From NCBI GenBank assembly GCA_016932615.1, contig JAFGCN010000008.1, positions 1 to 29,742 of the forward strand: a DNA stretch of 29,742 bases, given 5' to 3'. The position numbers and the translations under genes are program-made. Positions 7,678 through 16,016 of the stretch are shown here, in pieces. A model generated the notes under the pieces. That model did not search any database, was not told where the DNA came from, and was given only the letters and a program-made list of their open reading frames with translations. The stretch's first letter is position 1; each line of letters opens with the position of its first letter. Source of the DNA: Candidatus Aenigmatarchaeota archaeon (GTDB taxonomy: Archaea > Aenigmatarchaeota > Aenigmatarchaeia > QMZS01).

Positions 7678-8418
7678 TTAGCAGTTTAGGTTCATTACCT
7701 CTGCTTCGCTTGTTGTTTTTTCGCTTTGTCCAAATCCGCAGGTGAAGACCTCTTCTTCCTGATAGCAGCACCTAACTTCCCCTTCTTCTAGGGTATAGAA
7801 CCTGTACCCCTCTTCATAGAACGCACAACACTTGTACCTTGCGTATTTGCCCTCCAGAAGCTCTTTCTTTGTTAGGGCTTCATCCCGTTCATCTTCGGCA
7901 GTTTCCAATTCTTCGAGGGCATTGTCAAGCTCTTTATTCATGTTGGAAAGTTCTTTTTGGGCTTCCTTCAGCTTTTGGCTCGTGTCGGACAAGTCAAGGG
8001 ATACGGCTTTCTTCTGGGTCTGGATTTCCTCATTTTCGTCAATGCAGGATTCATAATCCACTTCACATGTCGAAAGGCAATCCTCGGTGTAGCTTAGGTT
8101 TCCTGAAAGGGAGGAAACTACAAATTCCAGGGAGGTTATGTTGCCTGAAAGCTCTGAAGCGCGCGAATAGGAATCAGTAAGACTTTTCTGGCAGGACCGG
8201 AGCTCGTTGTTTTTCTTAATCATGTTTCCGGTCAGGGTTCCGCCCACAATAACTAGTATAATTATGCCTATGGCCATGGCAATCATTTTTTTATTTGCTG
8301 AAAGGACACTTGAGAATTTTTCGGTTCTTTTGCCCAGGTCTTCGTCTTTTTGCCTGAACCTGTAGGGCACTACCTCCTGCTGCGGATTTTTGGGCTCAGT
8401 ACTGTCTTCAGTTCCCAT
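7678..8418 (-). CDS. membrane-anchored cysteine-rich coiled-coil protein, unknown function
   Basis: Not recognised as a known family. 246 residues: a charged cytosolic N-terminus (1-43), one membrane helix (about 44-65), then an external region. The external part has ten cysteines (76, 114, 118, 125, 197, 198, 217, 218, 227, 246), including two adjacent pairs, and a heptad-rich coiled coil of about 65 residues (126-190). The C-terminal 50 residues form a small Cys-rich, Tyr/Glu-rich module with KCCAFY and VRCCYQ. Several N-X-S/T sites lie between residues 93 and 107. It is the first gene of a two-gene unit with the secreted metalloprotease, with a TATA-like box just upstream, so a scaffold, receptor or inhibitor role for the protease is possible but unproven. 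Confidence 0.72.
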   Translation of the reverse strand: MGTEDSTEPKNPQQEVVPYRFRQKDEDLGKRTEKFSSVLSANKKMIAMAIGIIILVIVGGTLTGNMIKKNNELRSCQKSLTDSYSRASELSGNITSLEFVVSSLSGNLSYTEDCLSTCEVDYESCIDENEEIQTQKKAVSLDLSDTSQKLKEAQKELSNMNKELDNALEELETAEDERDEALTKKELLEGKYARYKCCAFYEEGYRFYTLEEGEVRCCYQEEEVFTCGFGQSEKTTSEAEVMNLNC

Positions 8419-8433
8419 AAATTAGCTTTGCTT

Positions 8434-8444
8434 GATATATATAC
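8434..8444 (-). promoter_or_regulatory. TATA-like box upstream of coiled-coil/protease operon
   Basis: GATATATATAC on the plus strand (GTATATATATC on the minus strand), centred about 21 bp before the ATG at 8418. Archaeal transcription usually starts about 25 bp after the TATA centre, which would put the RNA 5' end at or next to the start codon, so a leaderless transcript is likely. Just upstream (8455-8465) lies the small inverted repeat GGAGAAACTCC, a possible operator or part of the end of the preceding gene. Confidence 0.6.
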
Positions 8445-8488
8445 GATACTTCTTGGAGAAACTCCTTTCTAATGGGTTCTGTGAGGAT

Positions 8489-8815
8489 TTAAGCTTCTTT
8501 CTGTTTGCGGAATATGTGGGGTATCCGGCCGTTTGTGGAGGATCTTTTCAGGTAAATCAAATATCCCAGCGTCGCCAGGGCAAGGTTTAGTATTGCGACG
8601 TTAAGCAGGTTGATTTTTATGCCTAAAAGGAAGTTTGCATGGAAGACGAGTAGCGGGAGGGTTGCAATGGACAGGCCGAAGCTTAGCGCAATCCTTTCTA
8701 TCCAGTCAATTTCTCCCCTTTTTGGAAAGAAAGCAAAGCTTAGCGAGAGGCCAGGCATGAAAAGAATGAAGGCTGAGGCAACTATCATTCTTGCCGCTTC
8801 CAGGGCTTCTATCAT
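8489..8815 (-). CDS. DUF1616-like small membrane protein
   Basis: A 108-residue membrane protein with three predicted helices. The central block with PGLSLSFAFFP, IDWIERIALSFGLSIATLPL resembles the DUF1616 family of archaeal membrane proteins, where an acidic, IERIALS-like stretch follows the first helix. Known members are usually much longer with extra helices and an external domain, so this looks like a minimal or truncated form; it ends in a basic tail (HIFRKQKEA). It begins 3 bp after the stop of the GT-C-like gene and is the last gene of the flippase operon, which implies a part in envelope glycan work. Function of the family is not established. Confidence 0.65.
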   Translation of the reverse strand: MIEALEAARMIVASAFILFMPGLSLSFAFFPKRGEIDWIERIALSFGLSIATLPLLVFHANFLLGIKINLLNVAILNLALATLGYLIYLKRSSTNGRIPHIFRKQKEA

Positions 8816-8818
8816 AAT

Positions 8819-10420
8819 TTAGCCAGCGTGCCTATAAAGTATTCCTCCCTCATCTTCATAGGCTATTTCGAAGCAGTCGCCTCTGAATTTCTGCATATTT
8901 ATCGCTGAGCTTGAGGGGTGCTTTCCCACGAAGACATAAAGTGGCTTGGGATATACTTCCATGAGGGCAGATATTTCAGAGCAGTTTCCCGCAGCCCAGA
9001 ACTGCCTCCATTGGTTTTCATTCCATAAGTCCTGGTCAAACTGCCCCGGGGCTATGGTGATTCTTTTTGAATAGCCCAGAACCCATGGAGAGTAGGCGCT
9101 TGCAGTGGCCATGACGGAAGCGTTCTCTTCGGTGAAATTTGGTATTTTCTTTATGCTTTCAAGCTGAGTTTCATTTATCAGGGGCTCAAGTTCTGAAGAA
9201 AGGGTCGTGGTGGAAACCGCTCCTGAAAGGATTATCAGGATAACCAGCCCAAGCCGTAAATTTCCGGAAATGCTTTTGGAGTAAAATATTCCCTGGGCAA
9301 GGCCGAAGCCCGCCAGCAATATTGCTGCGATATCCAGGCTTATTATGAGGCGGTTGAAGAAAAACAGCTTAAGGGCTACAACAAGGCCGTTTATTATAAA
9401 CAGCAGGAAAGGGGGGTTGAAATTTTTCTGCCTTAGCAAAACAAGAAACCCAAGAAGGGCAAAAGGAAGGATTGCCAGTGAGATATACTGGTAGGTGAAC
9501 AGGTTATAAAAGGTGCCTGACCCTATGCTTCCCGGATATATAACACTTTCAAGAACCTTTTGGGAAGGGGCTAATACCAGTTCACTGAGCCGTTGGTGAT
9601 AGGTTACTAATAGCACAATACCTGTGGCCGCTAAGCCAAGGAGCCCATTGAGGAATATTTTATTATCCCTGAAGCTTGTGATTGTGTATGCCACCCAGAC
9701 CAGGGCCAGCATAAGGAAAGTTGGCTGGTGCAAAAAGCCCGTTGCTGACGCAAAAAGTATGGCTGGAACCTGGCCTTTTTTTCCGTCAAGAAAGTAAAAG
9801 GCAAAAAGCATTGTGCTTAGGGCAAGAATGTTCCTGTAGTATAGATACCAAAAGGCGTTAAGCTGTGTGAGCGAAATCGAAAACATTATGGCTGAGAATA
9901 TTCCCGCTTCAAGCCCAAAATACTTTTTTGAAACAAGGTAGACTGGGAGGACAGTGATTGCGGAGAGGAATATGTAGACTGGAATAATGAACTGCCCACT
10001 ACTAACTCCAAAAAGATAGAACTGGTCTGCCATCACGGCAATGCCTGAGGGAAACCCGGATTTTATCCACAAGTCAAGGCTTTTTTCAGGAATGCTGGGA
10101 AGACTCTCTTGGAACATGTCAAAGACATACTTGTATATGCCGGCGTCATACCCAAGTGGGACTGAGTTGTCGATGTATGGAAGAGTTCTGACGAAAATGG
10201 CAAAAAGAAGAGCAGTGATGACAAGGAATTGCACTGTCTTTGATGACAACCTGAAGCTTCTCTTTTCGCTGATGGCAAACAGGCCTAGCACGGCAATTAT
10301 TACTGCGAAAAAGTCGAGCTTTAGGGAATACTTCCACAAGAGGCCTGCGCTTACCGCAAGTGTGACTAGCAGGTAGATTGCCAGCAGGTGAAAGAAACTG
10401 CTTTTCAGAACTGATTTCAT
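8819..10420 (-). CDS. polytopic GT-C-like membrane glycosyltransferase
   Basis: A 533-residue protein with about 11-12 predicted membrane helices and a C-terminal external domain of about 110 residues. After the second or third helix lies an acidic external loop, YIDNSVPLGYDAGIYKYVFD (82-101), whose Asp residues match the catalytic-loop pattern of GT-C enzymes that use lipid-phosphate sugars. The C-terminal domain holds YSPWVLGYSKR, loosely placed like the WWDYG region of oligosaccharyltransferases, but the motif itself is absent, so calling it AglB is not justified. It sits 4 bp after the flippase gene and 3 bp before the DUF1616 gene. Likely role: adding a sugar on the outer membrane face to a lipid-linked glycan or surface protein. 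Confidence 0.68.
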   Translation of the reverse strand: MKSVLKSSFFHLLAIYLLVTLAVSAGLLWKYSLKLDFFAVIIAVLGLFAISEKRSFRLSSKTVQFLVITALLFAIFVRTLPYIDNSVPLGYDAGIYKYVFDMFQESLPSIPEKSLDLWIKSGFPSGIAVMADQFYLFGVSSGQFIIPVYIFLSAITVLPVYLVSKKYFGLEAGIFSAIMFSISLTQLNAFWYLYYRNILALSTMLFAFYFLDGKKGQVPAILFASATGFLHQPTFLMLALVWVAYTITSFRDNKIFLNGLLGLAATGIVLLVTYHQRLSELVLAPSQKVLESVIYPGSIGSGTFYNLFTYQYISLAILPFALLGFLVLLRQKNFNPPFLLFIINGLVVALKLFFFNRLIISLDIAAILLAGFGLAQGIFYSKSISGNLRLGLVILIILSGAVSTTTLSSELEPLINETQLESIKKIPNFTEENASVMATASAYSPWVLGYSKRITIAPGQFDQDLWNENQWRQFWAAGNCSEISALMEVYPKPLYVFVGKHPSSSAINMQKFRGDCFEIAYEDEGGILYRHAG

Positions 10421-10424
10421 AAGA

Positions 10425-11891
10425 TTATTTCCTGTATAGCTTAATTCCCATCAGTAAAGACCTTGCTTTTCCCGGCATGGCGTTGTAAATCCGGGAAAAG
10501 TCTTTTTCCGTTATTTCCCTTGTAGCCAAAAGGACCAGGAGGTAGATTGCTCCAAGGATTAAGTATTCGGCAGGCAAAAGCCACTTGCTGGTGACAGCCA
10601 GGAAAGGCGAAGCGGCAACCATAATGCCAGACGCAAGGAGGACTCTTAGGATGCTTGACCAACTGATAAAATTTCCCAGATTTTTTATCGAAAAGGCGCA
10701 GATGGCGATGGTCCCAAGAATGCAGGCAATGGTTGTCGCATATGCAGCTCCATTGAGGCCATAGAAGGGTATAAGCAGCCTGTTGAGGATTATGCTGAGC
10801 AGGCCAAGCGATAATGAGATTGCCATGGGAAGTTTTGTCTTGCCGATAGCCATCAGGCAGCTTGCCAGGACCGAGAAGATTGTCAGAAATGCAAATCCCA
10901 CTGAGAGTATTCTCAACGGTTCGCTGGCTTCAAGGTAAGTCCCGGTATAGAGGAGAGATATAAGCACAGGGCTTGTAACGATTATCAGGGCTGTCGCAGG
11001 CGTTATGAGGATGATGAGATACCTTGCCGCTTCCTTAAGGTAGGTCTTTGCCCTCTTTTTTTCGCCATTTGAATAAAACATTGAGATGGCTGGGAATAAG
11101 GCAACTCCAATCGCGCAGAGGATGCTGTATGGAAGGCGCGCGATAGTTGTTGCGGCGTTATAATACCCAGTCTCCGCGACGCTTCCTAAAATGGAATTGA
11201 CCGAGAAAAGGTCAACACTGATGAGAAAGTTGAGCGCCACTGTGTAAAGAATAACGGGCCAGGCAAAATCAGCAAGGATTTTCCAGTCAAGGTCCACTTT
11301 GCTTTTTCCCTGGGAAATATATAATCCTACAAGAAATGCGAGGATTGGGGCAAAAGCAAACCCTATGAATGCCCCTCCAACTGAAAAGCCCAGGACGACA
11401 AATCCTACCATGAAGAATGTCTTTACGAAGGAATACAGTGTCTGTATACCTGCCTGTGCCTTGTATTTTCCAAGGCCATTGAAGTATCCAGTGATAACTG
11501 AGTAGAGAGAGTAGCCTATCATTATGAATCCTGAGAGCCGGATGTAGTAGGCAAGAGAGGAATCACCCAAAAGAACCGCGAAAGTCCCAGACAGGACTTC
11601 GTAAGCCACGAAAAGAACTGCAGAGAAGGCAAGCTGGAGGTTTATCGCCGCTTTCTTGACTGCCTCTGGATCCTCCCCCGCCGATATGTGCTTGGAAACT
11701 GCTTGGTAGATTCCCGAAGTGAGTACGAGATTGAAGATGGTAATTAGAGAGACCACCACTCCGTAAATTCCATATGAAACTGGTCCAAGAAGCCTTGCAA
11801 GGGCAAAGTGTATCAAGTAGCCCGTGACCATGAAGATGAATGTGGAGGCCATCAGGTAAAAGCTCCCCTTTGACACAGACTTAAGGTCCAT
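10425..11891 (-). CDS. Wzx-like oligosaccharide flippase (MOP superfamily)
   Basis: A 488-residue protein with about 14 predicted helices. The N-terminal signature (GSFYLMASTFIFMVTGY, then LARLLGPVSYGIYGVV) and the middle segment around residues 240-300 (GYYNAATTIARLPY) are typical of polysaccharide biosynthesis/RfbX-Wzx proteins. These flip lipid-linked oligosaccharides across the membrane. Length and topology match the family, and the sequence is complete. It leads a three-gene minus-strand unit with the GT-C-like and DUF1616 genes. Substrate specificity cannot be read off; the neighbouring epimerase, GT2 and methyltransferase suggest the exported glycan contains an N-acetylated and possibly methylated sugar. 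Confidence 0.9.
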   Translation of the reverse strand: MDLKSVSKGSFYLMASTFIFMVTGYLIHFALARLLGPVSYGIYGVVVSLITIFNLVLTSGIYQAVSKHISAGEDPEAVKKAAINLQLAFSAVLFVAYEVLSGTFAVLLGDSSLAYYIRLSGFIMIGYSLYSVITGYFNGLGKYKAQAGIQTLYSFVKTFFMVGFVVLGFSVGGAFIGFAFAPILAFLVGLYISQGKSKVDLDWKILADFAWPVILYTVALNFLISVDLFSVNSILGSVAETGYYNAATTIARLPYSILCAIGVALFPAISMFYSNGEKKRAKTYLKEAARYLIILITPATALIIVTSPVLISLLYTGTYLEASEPLRILSVGFAFLTIFSVLASCLMAIGKTKLPMAISLSLGLLSIILNRLLIPFYGLNGAAYATTIACILGTIAICAFSIKNLGNFISWSSILRVLLASGIMVAASPFLAVTSKWLLPAEYLILGAIYLLVLLATREITEKDFSRIYNAMPGKARSLLMGIKLYRK

Positions 11892-11930
11892 AAAAATACT
11901 GGGGAAACGATTTAGGGTTTGCCTTGACTT

Positions 11931-12484
11931 TTAGTTGGGAGGTAGTTCTTTTAAATGGGTTTTGCATCTTTTAGAGGAACTTTCCTTTTTGCATATCCAG
12001 TCTGAAATTTTTTCACCCCTAAGCCTTGCAGTGGTGAGCTTTCCGCCAACAACACTAAGAAAATTTTTCGGGCTTTCGTAACTTTCAAAATCTCGTGAAA
12101 TCTCTCTTCCGGCATCAGTAGTTCCCAGTCTTAAAAGAGGCATTATGCCAATGATAGTCTTAATCGTTCCTTGGTCTTTGATTACTGGAAGTATATCAGA
12201 AAAGCCGGAAATTAGATAAAATTCCACATTGGCTTCTGGCTTTGCCTCTTCAGGGAGTTTATCTTTGTGGAAGTTGTGCCTAGCCAACCTTGGCCATTAT
12301 GGACAATATAAGCATCAGCGTCAGTTGGAGCTCTTAAATACTGCAGCCCTCTAGGGGAGAGAGCCTGCTGGACAATAATAGTTCCCTGGCTGTAGTGCAT
12401 TGGGATGTCAGTACCTACTTTATTAGCAACATGATTTACCCGGAAGCTTATGTTAATTATCGTTAATGCCCATGCTCTTGGCAT
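11931..12484 (-). pseudogene. FAD-dependent glycerol-3-phosphate dehydrogenase remnant, frameshifted and truncated
   Basis: Two overlapping minus-strand frames make up one family. The upstream frame (12484-12212) reads FRVNHVANKVGTDIPMHYSQ, LSPRGLQYLRAPTDADAYIV and WLGTTSTKI. The downstream frame (12287-11931) continues with LPEEAKPEANVEFYL, IIGIMPLLRL and SVVGGKLTTARLRGEKISDW. The last is the well-known C-terminal flavin-domain block of GlpA/GlpD-type enzymes. The frames join between about 12240 and 12265 by a shift equal to loss of one base. The N-terminal FAD-binding Rossmann part is gone (the adjacent gene ends at 12490), and the expected GPW of the GPWVN segment is degenerate. It fills the gap between two glycan genes and shares no function with them. 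A sequencing indel could explain the shift but not the missing half. Confidence 0.8.
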
Positions 12485-12489
12485 GTAGT

Positions 12490-14106
12490 TTACTTTGGAA
12501 GGTTTATGTCATAGACCACCACTTGACTACTTTCATAGGTCTTGTTGAGCCTGCCAGACTCTTCAAGGAACATTGTTTGGTTTGCCCTTAGTGCCTTATA
12601 TCCGCTTTGCCATTTTGCAAGAACCAGCGAAGTAAGATTATATTCATTTGCAAATTTGTCAAAGCCACTAAGATTTTTTTCCATGAATGCAGCGTAACCC
12701 GAATTTATCCTTATTGACTCGGGATTATCTTCCACATAGTCTATATATTTCCTTTCGCCAACATATATTTTTTTGTCTAGGTAGTATGCAAACTCGTATG
12801 CCCTGTTGCTGAGCGCGTTGCCTTCTGGGAGGATTATGCTTTTTACATCATCTGTCATTTGCTTGTTTTTTTCAAAACGCAGGTAAGTGTTTTGCGCGAG
12901 AGGGAAGCTTGAAATAAGAAATACTACGACTACAAGCGCAGAAATAATTGCCAGAAGCCTGTGTGAAATAAATGATTTTGCCTTGTCAAGGCTTACGGCT
13001 GTAAATATGAGTATGAGCAGCAGTATAAGAAAGTTAGAATTCATGAAGTAGAACCATATAGCTCCTCCTAGCTTTAGGAATCCGAGAATTGAGAGTAATA
13101 TGGTTGCTAAGATGGATATCAGGAGAAGCTCAAGCCTTTTCCTAAGAAGAACAAGAAGGGAAAAAGCAATTAGGGCCAAGATCATTGCGCCCTGGATAGG
13201 AAGGCCCATTTGCCGTGGGTCAGACAGGTTATCATATATCTCGTTTAGGTCTTCACTCTGCACTTCTTCCGAGGAATAGCCTTCCGGAGTTATATCCGTC
13301 TTATAATAGACTGCCGTTTTTGGAACGTCAAATAAATTGAGTTCCATTTTGTCTATTACCGGAACTTTTTGCGTGGGGTTTCCTAGAAGGCTGCCTGTGC
13401 TTTCAAACATTGCTAGATAAAAAGGAGCGCAAAGCACCGCCAATATAAGCCATAACCCAAGAAGTAGATTTACATTTTTCAAGCCTCTTCGGGAAATAAT
13501 GTATAAGGATATCAAGCCGAGAAGAGGAATCACAAGTAGTCCTATCTGCTTGAACGCAATCATTGCAGCTCCAAAAATGAACATTAGACCAAGAGGACGA
13601 TTGGAATATTTTTTTGTATCGGCAAGATATGCAAGGTAGATTATGAACAAACCAAATAGCCACCAGAAAGTTTCCATCTTGTATCTAAGTATTGCGTAAA
13701 AGAAAGCGCTTCCAAGAAAAAGAACTGAGGTAAGGATGAGAGCAATCAACTGGGAATAACCCTTTAATTTTAGGATTTTTTCAATCAGTGACCAGACAAG
13801 GAACAGGTATGTGAGCGATGCAAAAAAGATTATGGCTTTATTGAAATTATCTCCAATAAAAATAAGTCCTATGGAATTCATTACAATGTATCCTTGAGGG
13901 TATAATACTGGTCTGCCGCTGTTTATGTCTTCTGTTTCGTAAACTATTTTCTGTTCTTTTAGCATCTGATGAGAAATGATGCCATAATAAGAGCTGTCAG
14001 ATGCCAACTCATTTATGCTTGCAAAGGCACCAACAATAAGAATCACAATCAAAGATACAAGAAGAATGGCTACCTTGCATATCGATTCTGCTTTTTTTCC
14101 AAGCAT
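12490..14106 (-). CDS. polytopic GT-C/GT39-like membrane glycosyltransferase
   Basis: A 538-residue protein with about 12 membrane helices and an external C-terminal domain of about 130 residues. After the first helix comes the acidic external loop NELASDSSYYGIISHQML (32-49), followed by PVLYPQGY (67-74), the layout of dolichyl-phosphate-sugar dependent GT-C enzymes (GT39/ArnT-like) with Asp37 as the likely catalytic or metal residue. The region 245-300 forms an external insertion rich in Glu and Asp. It follows the methyltransferase gene after 51 bp in the same direction. It probably transfers a sugar outside the membrane; donor and acceptor are unknown. A paralogue-like gene lies at 8819-10420, but the two are not close in sequence. 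Confidence 0.7.
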   Translation of the reverse strand: MLGKKAESICKVAILLVSLIVILIVGAFASINELASDSSYYGIISHQMLKEQKIVYETEDINSGRPVLYPQGYIVMNSIGLIFIGDNFNKAIIFFASLTYLFLVWSLIEKILKLKGYSQLIALILTSVLFLGSAFFYAILRYKMETFWWLFGLFIIYLAYLADTKKYSNRPLGLMFIFGAAMIAFKQIGLLVIPLLGLISLYIISRRGLKNVNLLLGLWLILAVLCAPFYLAMFESTGSLLGNPTQKVPVIDKMELNLFDVPKTAVYYKTDITPEGYSSEEVQSEDLNEIYDNLSDPRQMGLPIQGAMILALIAFSLLVLLRKRLELLLISILATILLSILGFLKLGGAIWFYFMNSNFLILLLILIFTAVSLDKAKSFISHRLLAIISALVVVVFLISSFPLAQNTYLRFEKNKQMTDDVKSIILPEGNALSNRAYEFAYYLDKKIYVGERKYIDYVEDNPESIRINSGYAAFMEKNLSGFDKFANEYNLTSLVLAKWQSGYKALRANQTMFLEESGRLNKTYESSQVVVYDINLPK

Positions 14107-14157
14107 ATACTAATTTGGATTCATATGATTACCTCCCTTAGCAAGTTTACTTTTTCA

Positions 14158-14943
14158 TTAACTTTTTTCTACAATCGTCACCAAAAAATAACCCTCTCTT
14201 TTGTTAAGTGGATTTGCAAGCTTGCTGGCAAGTTCAAACCCAAGTATCCACATGTTTTGAAGAGCTTTGTTCCTGAAATGGTATTTGCCATACTGAAACT
14301 GCGTCCAATACCCAATAGAATATTCCTTTACAGGATATTTTTTTTCAATCAGGCCGTTCAGGGTTTCAAACGGACTTTCGTAACCGGCCTGCCAGATTCC
14401 CTTATTCTCTGCAATGCTTTTCATCTTAAGATAATATTTTCCGCAAACGCAGGGGTTGAAAAGAACCACAAACCCTCCGGGCCTTGCTATCCTGACCATC
14501 TCGCTTATTGCTTTTTTCTGCTGCTCGCGCTTAAAATGCTCAATTACTCCTGCGTTCCACACAAGATCAAAGCTATTGCTCTTCAAAGGAAGGCTCATTA
14601 TTGATGCCTGTATAAACTGAGCTTTCAGCCCATAGAGATTTTTCTTTGATAGGTCTATGGCCTCTGGAGAAATGTCTATCAGGGTAACATTTGCCCCGTT
14701 TTTTGCGAGCTGTTTTGATATCAGTCCGGTTCCTGAGCCGCACTCGGCAATATTTTTTCCTTGGAGATTACTTTGGCAGATGCCAAGGAGATTATCAAAA
14801 ATCAGCTTGCTTGAGTTTGGTAGCGGAAATAGCCGGAAAAACGCTTTTTCCAGTTTTTGGTTTAGCTTTGTTGATCTATTATGACCTCTCCAGATCCCAT
14901 CCCAGTTTTCTGAAACCTCTTTAAGATGCCGGTCCATATTCAT
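14158..14943 (-). CDS. SAM-dependent class I methyltransferase
   Basis: 261 residues with a Rossmann-type methyltransferase core at about 60-170. Motif I is NIAECGSGTG (64-73), the ribose-binding acidic residue is Asp90 in VTLIDIS, motif III-like is QASIMSLPL, and motif IV is DLVWNAGVIEHF (126-137), followed by ARPGGFVVLF. This matches the Methyltransf_11 type acting on small molecules or glycans. Its start overlaps the end of the epimerase gene by 4 bp (ATGA), so it is translationally coupled to it. By context it probably methylates a sugar or lipid-linked intermediate. The C-terminal 80 residues (Tyr/Lys-rich) may recognise the acceptor. Confidence 0.85.
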   Translation of the reverse strand: MNMDRHLKEVSENWDGIWRGHNRSTKLNQKLEKAFFRLFPLPNSSKLIFDNLLGICQSNLQGKNIAECGSGTGLISKQLAKNGANVTLIDISPEAIDLSKKNLYGLKAQFIQASIMSLPLKSNSFDLVWNAGVIEHFKREQQKKAISEMVRIARPGGFVVLFNPCVCGKYYLKMKSIAENKGIWQAGYESPFETLNGLIEKKYPVKEYSIGYWTQFQYGKYHFRNKALQNMWILGFELASKLANPLNKREGYFLVTIVEKS

Positions 14944-16016
14944 TTAAAATCCGCTATTGCATTGACAATAATCTTTGATGGGCTTTTCTTGCAATGGTTT
15001 TTTACTTGCTTGAATGAGTGGTAATTTTTGACAAAGTCCATAAGTACATTGCGGTTGTAATTTGAAATTACCGTATTCTTTCCGAGCCCTTCAAACCTCT
15101 CGGTCTTGCTTCTCATGAGAAGGCAGGGCTTTCCAAGGTAGGAGCATTCCTCCTGGTTGCTTCCTCCATCGGTTATGACAAACTCGGCATTCCAGACAAG
15201 CTTTATGAACCTGAAATAATCATAGCGCGGCCTTAATTCAATGTTTGGATTTTTCTTAATCCTCCCATAAATGCCGTATTTTTTGAGCCTTTCCCTAGTG
15301 GGCTTATGGAGTATGAACAAGAGCCTTATGTTTTTGGACAGCTCTTCCATGCTCCTAACTATCTCATCAAGCCTTTTTTCGCTTGAAATATTTTCATACC
15401 TGTGAATCGAGACGAGGCCATATTTTTCGCCAGGAATGTCCACATTTATCTTATTTTGGTTCCTGACTGCCAACATGAGGGCGTCATAGAGTGTGTTGTG
15501 GCGGGTGTTTATTTTTTTGCCGCCATATTTTTTCGAGTTATTCATCGCGGCTTCATCCTGGCAAAAATGATAGTCAACCATTCTTGAAACAATCCTTCGG
15601 GTTATCTCTTCCGGGAAAGGGTTCCAGATATCGTTTGACCTAAGCCCTGCTTCGACATATCCTACTTTGAGGCCTGACATCTTTGCCATCATCGCGCCTA
15701 AAAGCGCGGAGAAGGCGTCACCATGCACAAGGACAATTCCATTTTTGCTTGGGAATATCTTTTTTTTGTTTCTTGCCGTGTGGACAAGGCATTTTACTGA
15801 CCAGGAGGCCATCTGAAAGACCTGGGTAATGTCTTTTCCTTTATAGAGTGTATAATCCGGCCTTCTAAGGCCAAAAACGTCTATTAGCTCTTTTATGGTT
15901 TCCTTGTGCTGTCCGGTGAAAATAAACCTATATTTGATATTCTGCTTGTTTAGCTCAACCATTATTGGCGCCATTTTTATGAGCTGGGCCTTGCTTCCTA
16001 GGGTAATATAAATCAT
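14940..16016 (-). CDS. UDP-N-acetylglucosamine 2-epimerase (WecB-like)
   Basis: 358 residues of the non-hydrolysing UDP-GlcNAc 2-epimerase fold, which makes UDP-ManNAc for surface glycans. Seen motifs: VHGDAFSALLGAMMA (97-111), YVEAGLRS (120-127), PEEITRR (135-141), SIHRYEN (203-209) and TDGGSNQEE (282-290) with TERFEG (305-310). The catalytic acids and histidine of the family have counterparts at Asp100, Glu122, Glu136 and His205. Two blocks deviate: the N-terminal GTRPEAIKMAP is GSKAQLIKMAP here, and the usual TDSGGxQEE is TDGGSNQEE. These affect the nucleotide-binding edge, so a different UDP-sugar substrate or hydrolysing activity is possible. ATGA overlaps join it to genes on both sides. 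Confidence 0.86.
   Translation of the reverse strand: MIYITLGSKAQLIKMAPIMVELNKQNIKYRFIFTGQHKETIKELIDVFGLRRPDYTLYKGKDITQVFQMASWSVKCLVHTARNKKKIFPSKNGIVLVHGDAFSALLGAMMAKMSGLKVGYVEAGLRSNDIWNPFPEEITRRIVSRMVDYHFCQDEAAMNNSKKYGGKKINTRHNTLYDALMLAVRNQNKINVDIPGEKYGLVSIHRYENISSEKRLDEIVRSMEELSKNIRLLFILHKPTRERLKKYGIYGRIKKNPNIELRPRYDYFRFIKLVWNAEFVITDGGSNQEECSYLGKPCLLMRSKTERFEGLGKNTVISNYNRNVLMDFVKNYHSFKQVKNHCKKSPSKIIVNAIADFK

Noticed and set aside
8819-10420. AglB-type oligosaccharyltransferase
   Set aside because: No WWDYG motif; only a general GT-C layout and a loosely placed YSPWVLGY segment.
13969-14604. 211-residue plus-strand ORF
   Set aside because: It lies antisense across two well-supported genes (the GT-C-like and methyltransferase genes) and shows no recognisable domain.
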